From NCBI RefSeq assembly GCF_002300165.1, contig NZ_MLCE01000013.1, positions 171,530 to 235,529 of the forward strand: DNA of 64,000 bases. Reading direction: 5' to 3'. The first letter of the stretch is position 1. Each line of letters starts with the position of its first letter. Positions 50,203-59,528 of this stretch are shown here, in pieces. Below the pieces are notes generated by a model, which saw nothing but the letters and a program-made list of their open reading frames with translations, did no database searches and had not been told where the DNA came from. Position numbers and translations under genes: made by a program. Origin of the DNA: Streptomyces sp. Tue6028. GTDB taxonomy: Bacteria; Actinomycetota; Actinomycetes; Streptomycetales; Streptomycetaceae.

Positions 50203-51606
50203 TCAGCCGATGCAGCCAGGAACGCCGTTCGGCGGTGCGCAGTTGTTCGGCTTGTTGCGCTTGACCACGGTGTTGTTCAGCGTGACCGTGCCGCTCGGGC
50301 CCTCGAAGATGCCGCCCCCGTCGCCGGCACGGTTGCCGGTGACGGCGCTGTCGTTCAGGGTCGTCGATCCGATGTCGGTGAAGATGCCCCCGCCCTGCGC
50401 GGTGCCGCCGCCCGGAGCCTTGGCGGCGTTGTCGCCGATGTCGGAGCGATGCGTCGTCACGGTGCCGCCCGCAGGGTTGTCGATGCCCCCGCCCTGGGCG
50501 ATGCCGCCGCGAGCGCCGGCCGTGTTGCCGAGCACCTTGCTGCTCGTCAGCGTGAGCTGACCGAAGGCGGCGTTCCTGATCCCGCCGCCCCGCGCGGTAC
50601 CGCCCGCAGCGGTGGCGGTGTTGTCGACGACGCGGGTGTCGACCATGTGCATCGGGGCGTTGTTCGCGACTCCGCCGCCCGTGGCGAGGCCGCGCGGGGC
50701 GCTGGTGGTGTTGCGACTGATGACGGTGTCGGTCACCGTCATGTCGACGGCGTTGGTCAGAGCGCCGCGCGCGATGCCGCCCGGGGCGTCGGCGTGGTTG
50801 CCGCTGATGGTGCTGTGTTCGATCGTCGTCTCCGCGAACGCGGCGTGGCCGGCACCGAACGCGGCGCTGTCGGGGTTCTCGGCGACCCGCACGGTGTTGT
50901 TGGTCACGCGGCTGCGGTTGAGCGTGAGAGGGCCGTCGTTGGCGATCCCGCCGCCGTCGGCGCTGCCCGCGGTCCTGCCGGTGTAGATGGCCGTGTTGTC
51001 GCTGACATCGGTGTCGTTCAAGGTCGCCGCGGGGCCATCGCTGTCGATGCCGCCGCCTTCCACGGGGATGCCGTCGACGGCGGAATCGGCGGCGTTGTGG
51101 ACCACTCGGCTGTGGTTCACCGTCAGGGTTCCCTGGTTGTTGATGCCGCCCCCGCAGACCGCTCCCTCTCCTCCGGGGATGAGTGGGCAGTCCGTCGCCC
51201 GGCCGCCGCTGATGGTGGTCCTGTTGAGCGTCAGGGCGCCTTCCTCGCCCACCAGCAGGATGCGGAAGTCCGGGGCGGACTTGGCGCGCGTGATCGTCGC
51301 GCCGTTGCCGTCGATGGTGACCTCGCTGGTGATGACGGGCAGGCCGTTGGCGGGACTGGCCGCGTCCGGGGACATCAGCTTGTAGGTGCACCTGCGGGCC
51401 AGCCGGAGGGTGTCGGCGCCCGGTGAACTGTTGGCCGTGGTGATCGCCTCGACGAGCGCCCGGACCTTGCACGGCACGTCCACGGTGGTGGCATGGTCAT
51501 CCGCCTGTGGCTGGGCAGTGGCGCCGCCTGCCAGGGCCGTCACCAGGCCCAGTGCGGAGGACACCGCGGCGGTGCACGCTCGGATGCGGGTCAGGGTCTG
51601 ATTCAT
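50203..51606 (-). CDS. Secreted right-handed beta-helix protein
   Basis: 467 residues. The signal peptide (ACTAAVSSALGLVTALAGGA, cleavage after TAQ) is followed by VRALVEAITTANSSPGADTLRLA, typical of CSLREAI-like beta-helix starts. About ten coil repeats of the form LTLNRSRVTNNTV or GGGIxN follow, rich in Asn ladders. The family builds an extracellular parallel beta-helix, often adhesive or polysaccharide-binding. It ends with NNCAPPNGVPGCIG, two Cys that may cap the helix. ATG chosen at the signal peptide; an upstream extension is not conserved. Confidence 0.8.
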   Translation of the reverse strand: MNQTLTRIRACTAAVSSALGLVTALAGGATAQPQADDHATTVDVPCKVRALVEAITTANSSPGADTLRLARRCTYKLMSPDAASPANGLPVITSEVTIDGNGATITRAKSAPDFRILLVGEEGALTLNRTTISGGRATDCPLIPGGEGAVCGGGINNQGTLTVNHSRVVHNAADSAVDGIPVEGGGIDSDGPAATLNDTDVSDNTAIYTGRTAGSADGGGIANDGPLTLNRSRVTNNTVRVAENPDSAAFGAGHAAFAETTIEHSTISGNHADAPGGIARGALTNAVDMTVTDTVISRNTTSAPRGLATGGGVANNAPMHMVDTRVVDNTATAAGGTARGGGIRNAAFGQLTLTSSKVLGNTAGARGGIAQGGGIDNPAGGTVTTHRSDIGDNAAKAPGGGTAQGGGIFTDIGSTTLNDSAVTGNRAGDGGGIFEGPSGTVTLNNTVVKRNKPNNCAPPNGVPGCIG

Positions 51607-52220
51607 CGTGCAGCAGCACCTTTCGGCTCTCGGCAGCGTCGCCCAGGCTTTTGGGGGCGAGGTTGACCTGCGCCGAAAGACCTCCGAACCGGACACGCTG
51701 CCGCATCGGCCGGATGGCCGAGCGGGCTGCACTCTCGCGGGTTAGAGGCCGCTACGGGACGGCCCTTTGGCAAGGCCGCCGCACGGTCTGACTCGCTCGA
51801 AAGGCTGACCGGCACGGCCCGGATCTGAACTCAACCTTGGCTCGGCGTAGGACTCATAGGCCGTCCCTAGACTGCGAGCAGCCCGGCGAGCGTCAAAGCT
51901 CCCACAGCACAGAAGAGCCGCCGCTCCCTCCAGCCCGGTCCCGAAGCCTGTCGGGTCAACTCCCAGACGGCCGTCAGACCGCCGCCAAGGCCCAGCGCGC
52001 TCCGCAGCAAGAAGACGCCGGTGTGCACAGGGAGCCTCCAAGGACCTTCGAACGGAGTGAAAGGCTACCCCCGGTGATGGTCGCGCAGATGGCCAGCCCC
52101 GGCTCGGAGGATCGTGTAGACGTCAGTAGAGCCTCCATGGTGAATCAAGTACGGCCCAGGAACGGCCCCACCGGTCACCTGGCGCTTGGTGCCGGCGACA
52201 TTCACACGAGAGGGGTGGGC
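51607..52220. other. Intergenic region between beta-helix gene and small ORF
   Basis: 614 bases without a supported gene. The promoter of the minus-strand beta-helix gene and that of the plus-strand small protein should be here. No repeat or clear operator was noticed. Confidence 0.4.
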
Positions 52221-52442
52221 ATGGACATCGTCGAACTCATGGAATGGCTGATCGAGCAGGGGTGCTACGCAGTCTTCAAGGCTGACGGCGAGCGCACCCC
52301 GGGCACACGATGGATGGTGATCGTCTCTGGCGGAGCCTTGGGCGAGGATTCGTTCTTTCGTACCGACCAGCCCTCGCCGGACGCATGTCTTCAAGACCTG
52401 CTTGATCACCTAGAGACGGCTGGGCTCTCTCCCTTTGATTGA
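52221..52442 (+). CDS. Small hypothetical protein
   Basis: 73 residues; GAGAGGGGTGGGC precedes the ATG, and a GTG two codons earlier is possible. The sequence starts MDIVELMEWLIEQGCYAVFK, continues with TRWMVIVSGGALGEDSFFRT and ends LLDHLETAGL. A mixed alpha/beta fold is likely. It resembles small conserved Streptomyces proteins of unknown function; no role can be given. Confidence 0.55.
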   Translation: MDIVELMEWLIEQGCYAVFKADGERTPGTRWMVIVSGGALGEDSFFRTDQPSPDACLQDLLDHLETAGLSPFD

Positions 52443-53141
52443 GGGCCGGACGAGGACACTCAGTACGTCATCAACAAGATCGTGGGGTGGGGCTTCCTCA
52501 CCGGTGGCGCTGTGTTCCTGTACGGCGGACGACCATCCTGATCGAATTTGTAGCCGGCTGACCTCGGCAGCACGAGTGCTGCAATGCTGCACGACCGACG
52601 TCCCCGTCCGTGACCTGAAAGCGAACAAGCCCCACGCGCCTCCGATGTGCCCAGGCCCACCATCAAGCATCACCTGGGACCCGACACGCGCGAGGCACTC
52701 CGGTGTGCCAAACCCATGGACTCACTCGTCGACGAATGCCAATGAGCCCCCTTCCCGGTCAGGAAAGAGGGCTCGCGGCCACACCGTCACGCGCAAGCCG
52801 ATAGGGAACTCAGACCCACTCCACCTCGGAAACGATGTGCAGCGAAGCCTCAGGGACCGGCAGCGGCGTCCGGGAGGGTGGCGAAGACACCGACGGGCGG
52901 GGGGCGAGACGCCGGCCGCGGACAGTGCAGCCGTCACCTCGTCCTCGCTCACCCCCGCCAGCGCCTCAACCACCCGATCGAGCGCCCCGCTCACCTCAGT
53001 GCGTGTGACCGCTCGAAGCAGGCGTCGGGCCGGCGTTCTTGACCGTCAGGGGCAGCAGCTTCTTGCCCGTGGGGCCGATCTGGATGTGGGTGTCCATCTG
53101 CGGGCACATCACCACGTAGAGCCCCAGCGCCCCACCCGAGG
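52443..53141 (-). repeat. Repeat copy B: terminator, degenerate small ORF and TIGR03960 tail
   Basis: On the minus strand 52996-53106 repeats the last 111 bp of the TIGR03960 gene (CPQMDTHIQIGPTGKKLLPL to SSGHTH and stop). It is followed by a small-ORF copy whose reading frame shifts after SAAGVSPP, although the codons for SRTPLP and IVSEVEWV survive in another frame. A GAGCCC.../...GGGCTC hairpin lies at about 52744-52773. The edge of the tail copy is at 53106, the same base as in the copy at 58978. Confidence 0.85.
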
Positions 53142-54251
53142 CTATGGGAACACCTCGCCAATGCTGCGCGGCTCCGTGCGCGGCTGCTGGTTGAGCTTGT
53201 GGCGCTCGATGGAGGAGTGCCGGTAGACCTCTTTGCGAGCCCGCATGATGTTGCCGAGGGGAGCGTGCTCGGCGGTGACCCGCCAGGGCGTGAAGGACAG
53301 GGCGTCCATCTTCGCGAGATTTTCCGGGCCCGAGATGTCCTGCTGCGGCAGCCGCAGCTTGGCGACCGTGACGTACGGCGAGAGTCCCTCGGGCCACTCG
53401 ACGGTGGTGTCCTCCACGGGCATCCGCTCAAGGTCGGTGCAGAGCTGAACCTGGATGTCGAAGACGTAAGGGCGCTCCTGCAGTTCGGCTTGCAGGGCCG
53501 GCCGGTACACCTCGGTTGCGGACGTCGGGTCGACGGTGCGTTGGACGACCGCAGCGGCGGAGTGCGGGTCGGGTGCGATGCGCACCTTGGCGATGTAGTC
53601 CCCGTGCCTGACCGCGCCCATGGTCCAGTAGGTCGACAGGAGTAGGTTCACTCGGGGGATGGTGGATAGGCGAAGGTAGGCCAGGAGCTCGTCCCACGCC
53701 CAGTCGTCCTGGTCCAGGGTTCCATTCCCGGTCACGAACTCGGTATAGAAGCGGTGTGCGCCGGTTCGGCCTTCGGAGAAGTAGTCCGAGGAGTGCAGGA
53801 ACAGTTTCTGAATGAACAGGTAGTGCTCGACCGTGTTGCAGAAGAAGATCGGCCCGTTGATGTTGGCGTACTCAAACGTACCTGTGTCCGGTTCGTCTTC
53901 GAGGAGGGTCGGGCCGTCGATTCCGAAGATCTTCAGGGCCAGTCCGGAGGATGCGCCGAGTCGCGCGTCGGCTCCGGCGTGGGGCGAGCCGTTGGAAAAG
54001 CGAATGAGCGCATCGTGAGTGCCTGGTGTCGCGTAGATACCTTGAGCGTATTCGGCGGGAAGGTCGCTCAGGATCTCCACCTGACCTCGGACCAGCCCGT
54101 ATCCCTTGGCGTGCGCGTCGCGGAATGCTTGGCCGGTACCACCGCTCTTTACTGACGCGGCGATGTAATCCTCCGCTCTTTCGATCACCTTCTTCAGGGA
54201 GACTCCCGCGCCCTCTCCACCCACATTGCCCCCGCGTCCACCGCCCCGCAT
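53142..54251 (-). CDS. Catalase-family heme protein
   Basis: About 369 residues; start uncertain. The fold of the catalase-related (SrpA-like) family is seen in HAKGYGLVRGQVEIL, DALIRFSNGSPHAG, GLALKIFG, FEYANINGPIFFCN and later VFDIQVQLCTD with PYVTVAKLRLP. Compared with related proteins the usual N-terminal arm (YTPDVE-like) is missing: the conserved part begins with GVSLKKVIERAEDYI. No good ribosome-binding site precedes the ATG chosen. The stop lies 36 bases from the edge of repeat copy B. The divergent FUSC gene starts 82 bases away. Confidence 0.75.
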   Translation of the reverse strand: MRGGGRGGNVGGEGAGVSLKKVIERAEDYIAASVKSGGTGQAFRDAHAKGYGLVRGQVEILSDLPAEYAQGIYATPGTHDALIRFSNGSPHAGADARLGASSGLALKIFGIDGPTLLEDEPDTGTFEYANINGPIFFCNTVEHYLFIQKLFLHSSDYFSEGRTGAHRFYTEFVTGNGTLDQDDWAWDELLAYLRLSTIPRVNLLLSTYWTMGAVRHGDYIAKVRIAPDPHSAAAVVQRTVDPTSATEVYRPALQAELQERPYVFDIQVQLCTDLERMPVEDTTVEWPEGLSPYVTVAKLRLPQQDISGPENLAKMDALSFTPWRVTAEHAPLGNIMRARKEVYRHSSIERHKLNQQPRTEPRSIGEVFP

Positions 54252-54333
54252 CCGGTGGCCGGGCGCACCCGCCCGGCCTAGCGTGAGCGGGGAGGAGGAA
54301 GTTTCTCCGCACGAATCGACGAGGAGGCCACGG

Positions 54334-56532
54334 GTGCCCCGTCGCGGTGGGCTGGACTGGTTGCGGACCCGTGATCCGGGACTGCGGGCGGTACGGCGTT
54401 CTGCGCGCGTGACGCTCATGGCGTGCACGGGGTTCTACGCCGCGCGCTACGGCCTGGGGAACCACGTCGCGGCGATCTACGCGCTGTTCGGCGCGATCGC
54501 CACCGGCGGGATGTCCTTCGTCCCGGGTACTCCGCGTGAGCGCGCCCGCACGCTGCTGGCGGTTCTGCCGGTCGCGGCCGCGCTGGTTTCCCTGGGCACC
54601 GTGCTCGGAGCGCACTCGTGGACGGCCGCCCTCGGAATGTTCGTGGTGGGCTTCCTGGTGAGCTACGCCGGGGTGGGCGCGCCCCGGCTGGGCGGGCTGG
54701 CGGGCGGCCTCCAGGCGTTCTACATCCTGGCGTGCTTTCCGCCGTACGACCCGACGACGCTCGGGTCGCGCCTGGCCGGGCTGGCGACCGGGGTGGTGCT
54801 GATGGCGGCGGCGGAGATGTGGCTGTTGCCGGAACCCCCACCGGGTCGGTACGCGGACCGGCTGGCCGGCGCCGCTGCGCTGGCGTCCGGGGCGCTGCGG
54901 GCGCTCGCGACGGAGCAGCGATCACCACCGTTCGACAGCCCGGAGCAGCTGGTGGCGGCGTCGCAAGAGCTGCGGCTGACCCGAGTGCCGGACGACGAAC
55001 GCCCGACATCGGCGTCGGCGCGGCACCGGGCGCTGTGCCAAAGCGGCGCCTACATGCTTCACCTGCTGGCCCAGACCCGGCAGCTGGCACTGGACGCCCG
55101 CGACGCCCCCGGCACCCGCGACCCCGCGGCGGCCCGGCTGCTGCAGGCGTCGGCCACGGCATGCCACGACGTCGCGGTCGGGCTGTCCGGCCGGGGCCCG
55201 GCGCCTTCCGACGCCCCCTACACCGCCGCCGCGGCGGACTTCGAAGCCCACCGCGTCCACCCGCCGACGTGGCACCCGAACCGCGCGGCCATGGTGCGCG
55301 GCGACGCGATCGCCCTGGACATCGCCCACACCGGAACCCTCCTGGTCACGACGGTGCGCATCGCGCTCGGCGCGCCCGTACGCGCGGACACGACGCCACC
55401 CGCCGAGCGGCCGGGCCCGTTCTGGTACGCGGGGCGTCCCACGCTCTCCCTCTACGCGCGCCGCCTCCAGGACCATCTCACGCCCCGGTCGGTGTACTTC
55501 CAGAACGCCGTCCGAATCGCGCTGGCCCTGGCGGCCGCCCGGCTGATCGTGGGCGGGCTCGACCTGTCGCACGGCCTCTGGGCACTGCTGGCCACCATCA
55601 CCGTGATGGGGACCAGCGCCACAGGCACCCGTACGGCGCTGTGGCCGGCATTCAGCGGCACCCTCGCGGGCGCCGCCGTGACAGCTGTGATGCTGTACCT
55701 CGTCACCGACCACGTGGCGGTGTACGCGGTCCTGCTGCCGCCTCTGTACCTCCTGGCGTTCTCCGCGGGGCCCGTGCTCGGCATGGGCTGGGGCCAGGCG
55801 TTCTCCACGATCGCGGCCGCCGCCGCCTTCGCCCAACTCGACTACGCCAAACCGGGGCTGGCCGCCATCCGCTTCACCGACGTCGTCATCGGCGGCCTCA
55901 CCGGCGCCCTGATCGGGCTGCTGGCCTGGCCGCAGGGCGGCGCCGGGGAATTGCGCCGCGCCTGCTCGCGGCTCCTGGACCAGAGCACCCGAGCTGTCAC
56001 CGAGACCATCGACACCATCACCGGAAGCAGCACGACCGGCGACGCATTGGCCCGCGCCCGCCAGGCCCTGGTGATCGCAGAGGAGAGCTACACGCAGTAC
56101 GCCACCGAACCCGACGACCCTGACCCGGCGCACCCCACCGACAAGGACTGGATGACCATCCTGCTCGCCGGGAACCAGGTGATCACCATCGGACAGAGCC
56201 TGCGCAACCACTGCGCCCCGGGCGCACTGGCTGCCTGGCCGCTCAGCGCCACCCACCTGCGCGACGCCGCCCACCGTCTCCGACTGACCGCGCTGCCGCT
56301 GATGAACGACCTGCGCTCCAAGAAGCCACGCCCCACGCCCGTCGTGCCCCTGGCCCCGAACACGCCGACCGACCGCACCGTCATCGCCGATGTGTTCGCC
56401 GCCTCAGGCGGCCGGGCGACCGACCCGCTGCAGTACTACGCCGTCGACGCCGCCCTCTGGCTGACCAGCCTGCAGGTCATGGTCACAGCGATCCGCCGGG
56501 GCTCGGACGCTCGAGTAGCGGCGCCGGGTTGA
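54334..56532 (+). CDS. FUSC-family membrane protein (aromatic acid exporter-like)
   Basis: 732 residues from GTG with GAGGAGG upstream. Two sets of hydrophobic helices (about residues 20-170 and 400-530) flank a long soluble region, and a soluble C-terminal domain follows. DLSHGLWALLATITVMGTSATG and the later AQLDYAKPGLAAIRFTDVVIGG match FUSC/YccS-type permeases. Such proteins export aromatic acids or related compounds; the substrate is unknown. Transcribed divergently from the catalase-family gene. Confidence 0.85.
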   Translation: MPRRGGLDWLRTRDPGLRAVRRSARVTLMACTGFYAARYGLGNHVAAIYALFGAIATGGMSFVPGTPRERARTLLAVLPVAAALVSLGTVLGAHSWTAALGMFVVGFLVSYAGVGAPRLGGLAGGLQAFYILACFPPYDPTTLGSRLAGLATGVVLMAAAEMWLLPEPPPGRYADRLAGAAALASGALRALATEQRSPPFDSPEQLVAASQELRLTRVPDDERPTSASARHRALCQSGAYMLHLLAQTRQLALDARDAPGTRDPAAARLLQASATACHDVAVGLSGRGPAPSDAPYTAAAADFEAHRVHPPTWHPNRAAMVRGDAIALDIAHTGTLLVTTVRIALGAPVRADTTPPAERPGPFWYAGRPTLSLYARRLQDHLTPRSVYFQNAVRIALALAAARLIVGGLDLSHGLWALLATITVMGTSATGTRTALWPAFSGTLAGAAVTAVMLYLVTDHVAVYAVLLPPLYLLAFSAGPVLGMGWGQAFSTIAAAAAFAQLDYAKPGLAAIRFTDVVIGGLTGALIGLLAWPQGGAGELRRACSRLLDQSTRAVTETIDTITGSSTTGDALARARQALVIAEESYTQYATEPDDPDPAHPTDKDWMTILLAGNQVITIGQSLRNHCAPGALAAWPLSATHLRDAAHRLRLTALPLMNDLRSKKPRPTPVVPLAPNTPTDRTVIADVFAASGGRATDPLQYYAVDAALWLTSLQVMVTAIRRGSDARVAAPG

Positions 56533-57283
56533 CCCTTCGAAGATCATGGCGACGCCTCACGCCGAATGGGGAAGGGGCTCAGCCGACCAGAGGGAGCACC
56601 CTCAGACCCACTCGACTTGGGAGACGATCTGCGGGCTCTCCAGGAACAGGCAGTGGCGTCCGGGAGGACGCCCCCCCCGCACACACCACTCACCCCAGCT
56701 CCCCCGCGCACGCCACTACGGGCCCGCAGACGCCGAGGGAAGCCGAGGCTCATGGACCCACACCTCAGGGAATGCCAACAAGCCCCCTCCCAATCAAGGA
56801 AGGGGGCTCAGATGGTCTGGGTTCCGCCCGGCAGCGCCGAACTTCCCTCAGACCCACTCCACCTCGGAGACAATCCCCGCAGCGACTCCAGGGCCCGGCA
56901 ACGGCGTCCGGGAGGACGCCGCCGGCGCGGAGGGGCGAGGGCCCGAAACGCCAACCGCACGGCAGTGTCGAACGGCTCTTCCCTGCCGTCGTCATCAATG
57001 ATCACTATCTCGCTCTCGATAGGGCTCGTTGGCCTGTCGCAGGTGAAGGGTCTGTACGTGCCGGCCCCGAGACGCGACCAGTCCCGCCTTTGCTGCCGAG
57101 CGCGCGCAAGGACCTCGGAGGGCGATGCGCGCAGAGCTGGTGCCCTGCGTGCTTCCGCGCTCCTGTGCCGGCGGCGATGGCAGGGCGATCGGGGCGGAGG
57201 CAGGCGAGGCGGCGCTCAGGAGCATGCGATCTCGTCGGCGGCGATCGTGGCGCCGGGCCGCCGCCCATCGACGCTGCCTCAGA
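56533..57283 (-). repeat. Two degenerate repeat copies (C and D) of the small-ORF/terminator unit
   Basis: Copy C (about 56599-56660, minus) retains codons for SRTPLPVPG and IVSQVEWV with a frame difference between them. Copy D (about 56735-56963) carries a terminator hairpin at 56781-56808 (AGCCCCCT / AGGGGGCT) and small-ORF sequence from AVGVSGP to IVSEVEWV. Neither has the radical SAM tail. No other gene is supported to 57283. Confidence 0.75.
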
Positions 57284-57778
57284 TCATCCGGCGACCTGGA
57301 CAGGACTCGTCTCAAACGCTCCGCAGATGAGCAGCTGGTAAGGGAGGAGCACCTGCTGGAAGCTGGCCGGCGGATAGATGCCGATGTAGTCGGGGAGTGG
57401 CCGACAATCCGGGGCGACTGCCGCGTTGTTGGTGCGTATCGTCGCACTGACCGTCTGGCCGGGGTCTACGGTCACTGTGGTCGTGGGGGAGCTGCTGTGC
57501 GTTGCTGGGCTACCGATCTGTTGGTGGCCGGCGTCCAGGACGCTCACGCCGGGGTATCCACGCAGGCTGCAGACGCGCGTGGAGGTGTTGGTGAAGTTCA
57601 CGGGGATGAAGATGGATCCGGCGGCGTACTCCTCCTGGCCGAGAGACAAGCGCAAGTCGGCGGCCGTGCAGGGCGGGGTGAGGGGTGCGGCTTGTGGGGA
57701 GTGGGTTGCGCCAACCGCGGTGGCAGCGGCAAGGAGTGCGGCGGCGGTCAGTGCGGCTGTTCTCGTCCTGGGGATCAT
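57284..57778 (-). CDS. Secreted DUF4232 domain protein
   Basis: 164 residues; ATG with GGAGG upstream. The signal peptide (AALTAAALLAAATAVGATHS) is followed by a DUF4232 domain: PPCTAADLRLSLG, IPVNFTNTSTRVCSLRGYPGVSVLD, VTVDPGQTVSATIRTNN, ending with LICGAFE. Cys pairs (CTAADL/CSLRGYP and a later pair) are conserved. The family is abundant in Streptomyces as exported or lipoprotein domains; function unknown. Confidence 0.88.
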   Translation of the reverse strand: MIPRTRTAALTAAALLAAATAVGATHSPQAAPLTPPCTAADLRLSLGQEEYAAGSIFIPVNFTNTSTRVCSLRGYPGVSVLDAGHQQIGSPATHSSSPTTTVTVDPGQTVSATIRTNNAAVAPDCRPLPDYIGIYPPASFQQVLLPYQLLICGAFETSPVQVAG

Positions 57779-57942
57779 GGTGGGCCTCCGTTGGCTGGAC
57801 AGCCGCCGGTGTGGCGCCTGCCACAGCTTCCAGGTTGCGGCTGCTCGCGCGTGGGCGCAGCTCGGGTCTGGAGTGGCGATCACTCGGTGTCTGGGTTGGG
57901 CTGGTGGGTCCAGGGGATGCGCGCCTGCTGGAGGTAGTAAGC

Positions 57943-58323
57943 GTGCCGACTGCCATCGCCAAAAAGGTGATCACCTTCTCGCTGGTCAGCATTCCGGTCA
58001 GCGTGCATCCCGCAACGTCCCAGCATCGGGTCCCGCTCCACATGGTCCATGATCGCGGCGGGGGGCGGCTGAGGTACAGACGCGTCTGCAAGCTCGACGG
58101 GCAGGAGCTCGCGGAAGGCGAGATCGCCCGCGGCGTCGAGATGCCCGACGGCGGCACGCTTGTCCTCTCGCGCCAAGATCTGGAGCAGTTGCCGACGCCG
58201 GACACCAAGGAGATCCGAGTGCTGGGCTTCCTGAACGAGAGCCGGGTGGACCCCCTGCACTACGACAATCCTGTGGCGATGAGTGCCAGATCTGGGCAAC
58301 TCGCTCTGAAAGTCGTGCAGTAG
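57943..58323 (+). CDS. Truncated Ku protein
   Basis: 126 residues from GTG with GGAGGTAG upstream. KKVITFSLVSIPVSVHPAT, RYRRVCKLDGQELAEGEIARG and LGFLNESRVDPLHYDNP match the N-terminal third of bacterial Ku, the NHEJ end-binding protein. A full Ku needs about 280-300 residues to form the DNA-encircling ring; here a stop follows after LALKVVQ. It may be a decayed ku copy, or a short protein that cannot encircle DNA alone. No ligase D gene is near. Confidence 0.75.
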   Translation: MPTAIAKKVITFSLVSIPVSVHPATSQHRVPLHMVHDRGGGRLRYRRVCKLDGQELAEGEIARGVEMPDGGTLVLSRQDLEQLPTPDTKEIRVLGFLNESRVDPLHYDNPVAMSARSGQLALKVVQ

Positions 58324-59047
58324 GGCCCCGCAGTGACTTAGCCGTGAGCGCCATCGGAGTGCGCGAGCTCCGTGGAGCCGATTGCCAAGCCGCGGCGACG
58401 TAGCTCTCACCCGGCATCTGCGACTGATTGCTGTGCGCGGTACGGGTGCCGGCCGGGCTGGAGCGGGGCGGAGACAGGAGGGCAGGGCCGGCCTGGGGCC
58501 GGGCCGCGCGCTGTGAGCGGAGCGAGCCGCCTTGAACCAGTAGTGGAAAAGGTTGTAACTCAGGGGGTTCAGGGAAGCCCAGGCTGATGGACCCATACGT
58601 CAGGGAATGCCAACAAGCCCCCTCCCGGTCAAGGAAGGGGGCTCAGATGGACTCGGTTCCGCCCGGCAGCGCCTAACTGCCCTCAGACCCACTCCACCTC
58701 GGAGACGATCCCCGCAGCGGCTCCAGGGCCCGGCAACGGCGTCCGAGAGGACGCCGCCGCAGAGGGGCGAGGGCCCGAAACGCCAACCGCAGCGAACGCA
58801 GCAGCGACCTCGCCCTCGCTCGCCCCGGCCAAAAACCTCAGGCACCCGATCGAGCGCCCCGCTCACCTCAGTGCGTGTGACCGCTCGAAGCAGGCGTCGG
58901 ACCGGCGTTCTTGACCGTCAGGGGCAGCAGCTTCTTGCCCGTGGGGCCGATCTGGATGTGGGTGTCCATCTGCGGGCAGTCAGGCACGCACACCCGCGCC
59001 ACGCCCTGCCGACAACTGCTTTAGCCAGCTGGACCCAGCCTGACGCA
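58324..59047 (-). repeat. Repeat copy E': terminator, frameshifted small ORF and TIGR03960 tail
   Basis: From 58537 a block related to that at 48028 leads into a terminator hairpin (AGCCCCCT / AGGGGGCT, 58616-58643). The small ORF follows (codons for SRTPLPGPG, IVSEVEWV), with one extra base in a run of five A/T near its N-terminus that shifts the frame, then a second copy of the 111-bp radical SAM tail at 58868-58978. The tail copy begins at the same base as in copy B. Confidence 0.88.
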
Positions 59048-59083
59048 GTCGGGGCCCGCCTCCTGACGGAAGCAGGCCCCGAC
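59048..59083. terminator. Orphan terminator hairpin
   Basis: GTCGGGGCC and GGCCCCGAC form a perfect 9-bp outer stem with a partially paired inner part. No gene ends next to it on either strand, so it may be left from a lost gene of an inserted element. Confidence 0.6.
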
Positions 59084-59194
59084 GCAATCATCCGCTATGG
59101 GTCAACCCTTGCCCTCAAGGGTCCCTGAGCATTTCGAGCACTCTTATCCGACGGAAACCACCGGTTCGGGCCCCGGAAAGTTCGGAGGGAGCCC

Positions 59195-59458
59195 ATGCGG
59201 TTCGGCCGTCCCGGAGCACAACCAGGCGAGATAGCTCGAGAGGCTGCCCTCGTAGTGGAACCAGTCGTCATTCCGCCCAGCCACAACAACTGTCCATTCC
59301 CTCCCAGTGCCGGACTAGCAGACACCGAGTTTGACCGCACGGGACTCATGCTCACGCTTTGCCTGGTGGAGAAGAGACCGGTCGGAGAACCTACGAGGTC
59401 CGCGATCAAGGGGGTGGGACAAGGCCCCGGGAGCTACATAGGGCGTCCAGGGGCGTGA
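59195..59458 (+). CDS. Possible small protein of unknown function
   Basis: 87 codons starting MRFGRPGAQPGEIAREAALV. A good ribosome-binding site (GGAGGGAG) lies 4 bases upstream. There is no recognisable domain, and Pro/Gly-rich composition makes the call weak. It stands in an otherwise empty stretch. Confidence 0.3.
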   Translation: MRFGRPGAQPGEIAREAALVVEPVVIPPSHNNCPFPPSAGLADTEFDRTGLMLTLCLVEKRPVGEPTRSAIKGVGQGPGSYIGRPGA

Positions 59459-59528
59459 CCAGGGGATTCTTGGCACTTCCCGGGCATGTGACGCAGGGGC
59501 CGCAGCACTCAGTGCAGCCGGTATCGGT

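Noticed and set aside
52455..52545. Short frame DTQYVINKIVGWGFLTGGAV resembling a membrane helix
   Set aside because: Too short, with no start or ribosome-binding site; possibly a fragment of a lost gene, but not enough to call.
57125..57937. 270-codon plus-strand frame
   Set aside because: It is the shadow of the DUF4232 gene on the other strand and has no domain of its own.
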